From UBA12088 sp041920275 (GTDB lineage: Bacteria > Patescibacteriota > Minisyncoccia > Phycocordibacterales > UBA12088): 18,840 bases of DNA. How positions within the stretch are numbered: the stretch's first letter is position 1; every line of letters begins with the position of its first letter. A program made the position numbers and the translations under genes. Shown in pieces: positions 16,257 through 18,840 of this stretch. The notes under the pieces are model-generated. The model was not told the DNA's origin and did not search any database. It saw only the letters and a program-made list of their open reading frames with translations. The stretch lies in contig JAYRSE010000037.1 in NCBI GenBank assembly GCA_041920275.1, positions 1-18,840 on the forward strand. The letters run 5' to 3'.

Positions 16257-16262
16257 AGTATA
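16257..16262 (-). promoter_or_regulatory. -10 box of the PEBP-glutaredoxin-DUF167-HPF operon
   Basis: The minus strand reads TATACT, then 7 nt, then the ATG at 16249. The geometry predicts a leaderless message, as for the membrane protein gene at 1712. The -35 region is weak. Confidence 0.45.
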
Positions 16263-16287
16263 CTCCTTTGTGCACACAAGACCATAG

Positions 16288-16315
16288 TTGCATTTCAAAC
16301 ACATATAGGTACAAT
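16288..16315 (+). promoter_or_regulatory. Likely promoter of the split tRNA gene
   Basis: TTGCAT (16288-16293), a 16-nt spacer and TACAAT (16310-16315). The transcript would start near 16322 with a leader of about 40 nt containing a CCGCC/GGGCGG hairpin. A second -10-like TATATT (16350-16355) would start transcription at the tRNA 5' end. Confidence 0.5.
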
Positions 16316-16360
16316 GTACGTGTCCGCCGTTGGGGCGGCTGTACGTTGGTATATTCATAT

Positions 16361-16744
16361 TCCGCGGTAGCTCAGTTGGTAGAGCGGTCGGCTGTAACAC
16401 TGGACGGAAGTCCAAAATAGCAGCCTCGTCTGGAAACAGACGAGTGCACAACGAGGTGAATTGTCTGGAAACCCTACCCTTTCTCGCAGAGGGAAAGCCG
16501 AGGGCGATCAGCAGCCAAATCATCACGGTTTCGTGATGGAAGGTTCAGAGACTATCCCGCTTGCATCTTTGTAAGATACAAAGAGAGGGAGTAGCGAGGC
16601 TCAGAGGGCCTTGCGAAGCGCCTCGCACCGTCGAACATGATGCCGATAGGCACCATGTGCCGGTGATGATATAGTCCATCCCCTTCAGTAATGTCGGGAC
16701 ACGATGTAACCGATTGGTCGTAGGTTCGAGCCCTACCCGCGGAG
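16361..16744 (+). tRNA. tRNA-Asn(GUU) interrupted by a group I intron in the anticodon loop
   Basis: The exons are 16361-16395 and 16707-16744; joined they give 73 nt with every canonical part. The acceptor stem is TCCGCGG (16361-16367) with CCGCGGA (16737-16743). The D arm is GCTC-AGTTGGTA-GAGC. The anticodon stem is GTCGG with CCGAT, the loop is CTGTTAA, the variable loop TGGTC, and the T arm GTAGG-TTCGAGC-CCTAC. The discriminator base is G, as in most bacterial tRNA-Asn. CCA is not encoded (CTA follows). The identity depends on the splice sites. With the intron ending in G at 16706, the anticodon is GTT (Asn). The unspliced 5' side reads CTGTAA and would wrongly suggest Tyr(GTA); that reading forces an intron not ending in G. 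Confidence 0.9.
16396..16706 (+). ncRNA. Group I self-splicing intron (311 nt, no ORF)
   Basis: This ribozyme removes itself from the tRNA precursor using a guanosine cofactor. P1 is clear: exon GGCTGT (16390-16395) pairs with the guide GCAGCC (16420-16425), with the required U.G at the splice site. Inside P1 there is a small hairpin, TGGAC-GGAA-GTCCA (16401-16414). P2 is TCGTCTG-GAAA-CAGACGA (16426-16443), capped by a GNRA tetraloop. A P/Q-like core follows (GAATTG..GGAAACCC near 16458-16473; GATCAGCAGCCAA near 16506-16518). The R element is GTTCAGAGACTA (16543-16554) and the S element GATATAGTCC (about 16668-16677), forming P7. The last base is G16706. No homing endonuclease frame is present. 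The insertion is between tRNA positions 35 and 36. The subgroup is not assigned. Confidence 0.9.
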
Positions 16745-16746
16745 CT

Positions 16747-16794
16747 AGAGCCAGTTAGGCCCCGAAGCGACAGCTTTGGGGTCTTACTGGTTCT
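16747..16794 (+). repeat. Hairpin directly after the tRNA
   Basis: A stem of about 17 bp (16747-16763 with 16778-16794) with one mismatch and two G.U pairs, followed by TTC. It could fold right at the tRNA 3' end and guide end processing or slow transcription. It lacks a good U-run. Confidence 0.6.
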
Positions 16795-16944
16795 TTCAGC
16801 GGGCAGGGCTCGAAAAGCGCAGGCCGCGAAGCCGAAACCGTAGCGAAGCGAAGGTGGCGTAGGCCGAGCTGGGGTCGAGAGTGCTTAGGATTTGAGGAGC
16901 TTGCGACAAAAATCCTTAGCAACTCGTGACCGAGCCCTGCCCGC

Positions 16945-16991
16945 GGAGCAAGTTGAAAGCGCGCCCACAAGGCGCGTTTTCAAATTGCTCC
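16945..16991 (+). repeat. 21-bp hairpin that includes the second tRNA-tail copy
   Basis: Arms 16945-16965 and 16971-16991 pair over 21 positions with one G.A mismatch and one G.U, with loop CACAA. The left arm begins with GGAGCA, the end of the direct tRNA-tail copy, so the repeat and the hairpin are joined. A perfect 9-bp hairpin (GCACGGTGC, 16998-17006, with 17011-17019) follows within 7 nt. Confidence 0.7.
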
Positions 16992-17140
16992 GTGGGAGCA
17001 CGGTGCCTGCGCACCGTGCGTCAGGGCTCGAACGCCGGAGTCATGTTTTGTGAGCGCACGAACAAAACAGACGAGGCGGTGCCCAGACAAACTTTTCCGC
17101 AGAAAAGTTTAGTCGAGGGAGAGACCCCTGCCCGCGGAGC

Positions 17141-17169
17141 AAAAAGGTATCGGGGTCAGACACCTTTTT
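17141..17169 (+). terminator. Terminator-like hairpin closing the tRNA-tail array
   Basis: AAAAAGGT (17141-17148) pairs with ACCTTTTT (17162-17169), ending in a U-run. It starts at the end of the third direct tRNA-tail copy and would end a plus-strand transcript begun at the tRNA promoter. Confidence 0.55.
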
Positions 17170-17271
17170 AAATCAAAGTGTGTGTTCTTATTTCCTCGGT
17201 CTTCCCTGCTCCATGGCAGTGTCATGAAGAAATGCTAATGCAAGTCTACGATGGAGGGTTTCGTAGCAGAT

Positions 17272-17829
17272 TCATTCCCTGTTCTGTTTTTCACCCAATA
17301 TACGGACCGTTGCGGGCAGACCCTGTTTGATAATGGAAAGATCTTGTTGCGCATAGTCATTGCCGGTAAGGTCGAGTACTTCCAGCTCTTTCAGATTCCC
17401 CAGCTCGTACGGCAATCCGGTGAGCTTGTTGTACGAAAGATCCAGATACCGAAGTTTGCTGAGCTGCCCCACTTCCGCCGGCACACCGGTAAAGGAATTA
17501 TGCGATAGGTCGAGGCGCTCGAGGTTCTTGAGATGTCGCACCTCCGCAGGAAGTGCACCCGTGAACCGGTTTCCGGAAAGATCGAGCTCGACAAGCTCGG
17601 TGCGAGCGAAGATATCCATTGGCACGTCGGAAAGCCCTCCGTCCGAAAGGTCGAGCACTGCTCCGGTTCCGATGCGTGCGACGGGTGCTTGCACCTCGGG
17701 AGCAGGTACCTGTTCTTGCGGCTCAGTCTCCTCAAGCGGAACGCGACCTTCATGGTTCCCCGCCATGTATAGATAAAGCGCACCGCCAAGCGTCACGAGC
17801 GCAAACACCAACAATAATGCGTACCGCAT
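17272..17829 (-). CDS. Leucine-rich-repeat protein with N-terminal membrane anchor
   Basis: The product is 185 residues from ATG 17829. A membrane segment starts at residue 2 (RYALLLVFALVTLGGALYLYMAG), followed by an acidic, proline-rich linker (EETEPQEQVPAPEVQAPV). Then come about four leucine-rich repeats of 22-24 residues with the LxxLDLSxNxLTGLPxE consensus: ELVELDLSGNRFTGALPAEV, NLERLDLSHNSFTGVPAEV, KLRYLDLSYNKLTGLPYEL, ELEVLDLTGND. The protein should sit on the membrane with the repeats outside, in a role such as protein binding or attachment to other cells. That role is inference. The frame is open to 17922, but 17829 places the membrane helix at the very start, and a TACGAT box lies 6 nt before it. 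No terminator is evident behind it. Confidence 0.85.
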   Translation of the reverse strand: MRYALLLVFALVTLGGALYLYMAGNHEGRVPLEETEPQEQVPAPEVQAPVARIGTGAVLDLSDGGLSDVPMDIFARTELVELDLSGNRFTGALPAEVRHLKNLERLDLSHNSFTGVPAEVGQLSKLRYLDLSYNKLTGLPYELGNLKELEVLDLTGNDYAQQDLSIIKQGLPATVRILGEKQNRE

Positions 17830-17835
17830 ACCGCC

Positions 17836-17841
17836 ATCGTA
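17836..17841 (-). promoter_or_regulatory. -10-like box of the leucine-rich-repeat gene
   Basis: The minus strand shows TACGAT followed by 6 nt and ATG 17829. A weak TTCCAC lies 17 nt further upstream. Fits the leaderless pattern of three other genes here, but the match to consensus is modest. Confidence 0.33.
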
Positions 17842-17978
17842 GCACGGCAACGGTGCATGTGGAAATGCGATTCCGGGAAAGGGGTAATGTATTTTTGTCC
17901 GATGACCCACCGTTTCCTCCACGACTCACTGAACTTAAAACTCCTGACCATTTAATTCCCTTCCATTTCATTATTTGC

Positions 17979-18002
17979 AAAAATCAGCCCGCACGCGGTG
18001 AT
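17979..18002 (-). terminator. Intrinsic terminator of the GNAT gene
   Basis: On the minus strand ATCACCGC and GCGG..TGAT form a GC-rich stem with a two-base bulge, followed by TTTTT. It starts about 35 nt behind the GNAT stop codon, so the GNAT and leucine-rich-repeat genes are separate units. Confidence 0.6.
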
Positions 18003-18036
18003 GCGTACGGACTGGAAAGTGAGACCTATGCGTATC

Positions 18037-18477
18037 TCAGGCCAGTCGCTCAAACGAAGTCGTTTCGCTTCTCGAACGATAGCCGAGCGAAACATACAAC
18101 GCACGCGCTTGGGTCCGCAAGGGATTGCTCGTGAGAACAAAACGATGAGCATTGTATTTGAGCACCCCCAAACGGTGCGCTTCCCGCATGAGCTCCCGAG
18201 CAACACCGCGACCGCGCCATTCGGGCAGAACGACCAGATCATCGATCACACACTCGATCGCATCATTTCGCAATCTACGCATAACGCGAACCGTGCCGAT
18301 GACATCATCTAGCGAGTCGTACGCGAGGAGTAATAGGTACTCGGGGTGTTTTAATATCTCCTCGACGAGATTGCGTTGCACATGCCGATCAGGACTGAGC
18401 ACATGCACTACATTCACATACTGAACGAAACCCCGATCACTCAGCCGAGTCACCAATCGTACCGTGAAAGTTGACAC
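18037..18477 (-). CDS. GNAT-family N-acetyltransferase
   Basis: The product is 146 residues with a GCN5-related fold that moves the acetyl group from acetyl-CoA to an amine; the substrate is unknown. Motif A, the pyrophosphate-binding loop, is DDLVVLPEWRGRGVARELM (R-G-R-G-V-A). It is preceded by the strand VIGTVRVMRR and followed by LKYNAHRFVLTSNPLRTQARALYVSLGYRSRSE, the usual motif B with the 'A-x-x-x-Y-x-x-x-G-Y' end. The GTG start at 18477 is supported by AGGAG 5 nt upstream, one of the few clear Shine-Dalgarno sequences in this window. It has its own promoter and terminator. The stop is TGA. Confidence 0.9.
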   Translation of the reverse strand: MSTFTVRLVTRLSDRGFVQYVNVVHVLSPDRHVQRNLVEEILKHPEYLLLLAYDSLDDVIGTVRVMRRLRNDAIECVIDDLVVLPEWRGRGVARELMREAHRLGVLKYNAHRFVLTSNPLRTQARALYVSLGYRSRSETTSFERLA

Positions 18478-18524
18478 AATATCTCCTGTTCAGTAATTGA
18501 AAGCGGGGACTATATCCAAGGCAC

Positions 18525-18552
18525 ACTATACATCCTTTTGCACTACACACAA
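18525..18552 (-). promoter_or_regulatory. Likely promoter of the GNAT gene
   Basis: The minus strand shows TTGTGT (complement of 18547-18552), a 16-nt spacer and TATAGT (complement of 18525-18530). The leader would be about 40 nt and carries the AGGAG ribosome site. Confidence 0.5.
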
Positions 18553-18564
18553 CTCACAAACCGA

Positions 18565-18763
18565 CACTGAGCAAGCATCGCGAACGAATGTGAGCGGCCA
18601 ATATTATGAGGTGTTGCGTACAGTGAGCGGACGCTAAAGCAACCAAGGATACGAGGAGGAATCCTCGGGTCGCCGCGAATATGGAGAAAAGGGGTCGGTA
18701 CCACGCGTGTCCCGTTTAAAATCAGCATCTCTGAAACCGCGCCCTAGTAGCGCGGTCTTTTTT
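18565..18763 (+). promoter_or_regulatory. Structured leader resembling a T-box riboswitch, with terminator
   Basis: This stretch of about 200 nt without an ORF folds into ordered parts. A long stem I-like helix pairs CACTG-A-GCAA-g-CATC (18565-18579) with GGTG-TTGC-GTA-CAGTG (18610-18625). A perfect hairpin follows, CGAGGA-GGAA-TCCTCG (18652-18667). Then comes GGGG-TCGGTACC-ACGCGTGT-CCC (18691-18713), which differs from the T-box/antiterminator pattern GGGTGGTACCACG by one inserted C. An intrinsic terminator ends it. T-box leaders sense uncharged tRNA and control aminoacyl-tRNA synthetase or amino-acid genes. Against the call are the inserted C in the tRNA-acceptor bulge and a terminator arm that does not overlap the antiterminator. 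The controlled gene would lie right of the window. An unknown attenuator or small RNA is the alternative. Confidence 0.45.
18736..18763 (+). terminator. Intrinsic terminator at the end of the right-edge leader
   Basis: ACCGCGC (18736-18742), loop CCTAGTA, GCGCGGT (18750-18756), then C and six T. A textbook plus-strand terminator with no coding gene before it, so it ends a small RNA or attenuates a downstream gene. Confidence 0.85.
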
Positions 18764-18840
18764 CTTTGTGCGATTTTTCGACTTGAGAAGAAATTGACCA
18801 TTTTGGGGGATACTGGAGGGTACTATCGGACTAACCATTG

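Larger units (their letters stand above)
16745..17171 (+). repeat. Array of tRNA-3'-end copies and hairpins behind the split tRNA
   Basis: This stretch of more than 400 bp holds no credible gene. The last ~16-20 nt of the tRNA (TTCGAGCCCTACCCGCGGAG) recur five times counting the gene itself. The order is: direct in the tRNA; inverted at 16799-16814; direct at 16932-16950; inverted (shorter) at 17022-17032; direct at 17123-17141. All extra copies that cover the site share a G where the tRNA has an A (CCCTGCCC). Each inverted/direct pair encloses about 100-120 bp with its own small hairpins (16883-16920; 17045-17068; 17089-17110). Each direct copy is followed by a long hairpin. The order is therefore T, hairpin, T'..T, hairpin, T'..T, hairpin/terminator. 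It may be a relic of repeated insertions at the tRNA end or a processed structured tail; function is unknown. Confidence 0.75.

Noticed and set aside
16361..16744. Reading the split gene as tRNA-Tyr(GUA)
   Set aside because: It would need an intron that does not end in G and a 5' junction without the U.G pair of P1; the Asn reading satisfies both rules and gives the G discriminator expected for Asn.
16330..17171. Short open frames across the split tRNA and the repeat array, considered as a homing endonuclease or small peptide genes
   Set aside because: None has LAGLIDADG, HNH or GIY-YIG motifs, and their products simply translate tRNA, intron or hairpin sequence.
16745..17171. CRISPR array
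   Set aside because: The repeats alternate in orientation, are spaced irregularly and derive from the tRNA end; no cas gene is present.
18565..18763. RNase P RNA, tmRNA, SRP RNA or 6S RNA as the identity of the right-edge structured RNA
   Set aside because: The conserved cores of these RNAs (GAGGAAAGTCC, a tRNA-like end, the GGAAGG-type SRP loop, the 6S central bubble) were looked for and not found.
18770..18840. Promoter TTGACC with TACTAT near the right edge
   Set aside because: The spacer is 21 nt, too long for a normal sigma-70 promoter.

Overview
The window looks like a chromosomal segment of a Patescibacteria/CPR bacterium, probably from the Parcubacteria side. The basis is indirect: a sigma-70 region 4 protein fused to a HARE-HTH domain, a membrane protein of a type I associate with CPR secretion-type loci, few Shine-Dalgarno sequences, several -10 boxes placed directly before ATG codons, and a group I intron inside a tRNA gene. 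TGA is used as a stop by several genes, which argues against the CPR lineages that recode UGA. No 16S rRNA or other phylogenetic marker is present, so the assignment is an inference. Gene density is high and there is no transposase, phage gene or CRISPR array.

Layout. Positions 1-5550 are all on the minus strand: the 5' part of mltG (cut by the left edge), a membrane protein just upstream of it, a region 4/HARE regulator, and leuS. Divergent from leuS, positions 5710-6810 on the plus strand hold a phosphomannomutase-like HAD phosphatase and an orphan 120-residue protein with its own promoter and a strong hairpin behind it. Positions 6907-9244 on the minus strand hold ychF, a membrane-anchored eight-cysteine-cluster protein and a small helical protein. 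Positions 9313-14625 on the plus strand are an RND efflux operon: a near-consensus promoter overlapped by a perfect 15-bp palindrome, then a membrane fusion protein, then an RND pump with an unusual C-terminal extension of about 167 residues. Positions 14809-16249 on the minus strand form a tight four-gene operon (PEBP-like protein, glutaredoxin, DUF167 protein, short HPF/RaiA).

The most unusual region is 16288-17171. A plus-strand promoter drives a tRNA gene split in the anticodon loop by a 311-nt group I intron. Splicing at the U.G pair of P1 and after the terminal G gives a 73-nt tRNA-Asn(GUU), although the unspliced 5' exon by eye reads like a tRNA-Tyr anticodon. Directly behind the tRNA lies about 430 bp without a gene, in which the 3' end of the tRNA recurs in direct and inverted copies separated by long hairpins and ending in a terminator-like stem.

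The right end (17272-18840) holds a leucine-rich-repeat membrane protein and a GNAT acetyltransferase on the minus strand. A structured plus-strand leader follows, with a T-box-like element and an intrinsic terminator. The gene it would control lies beyond the window.
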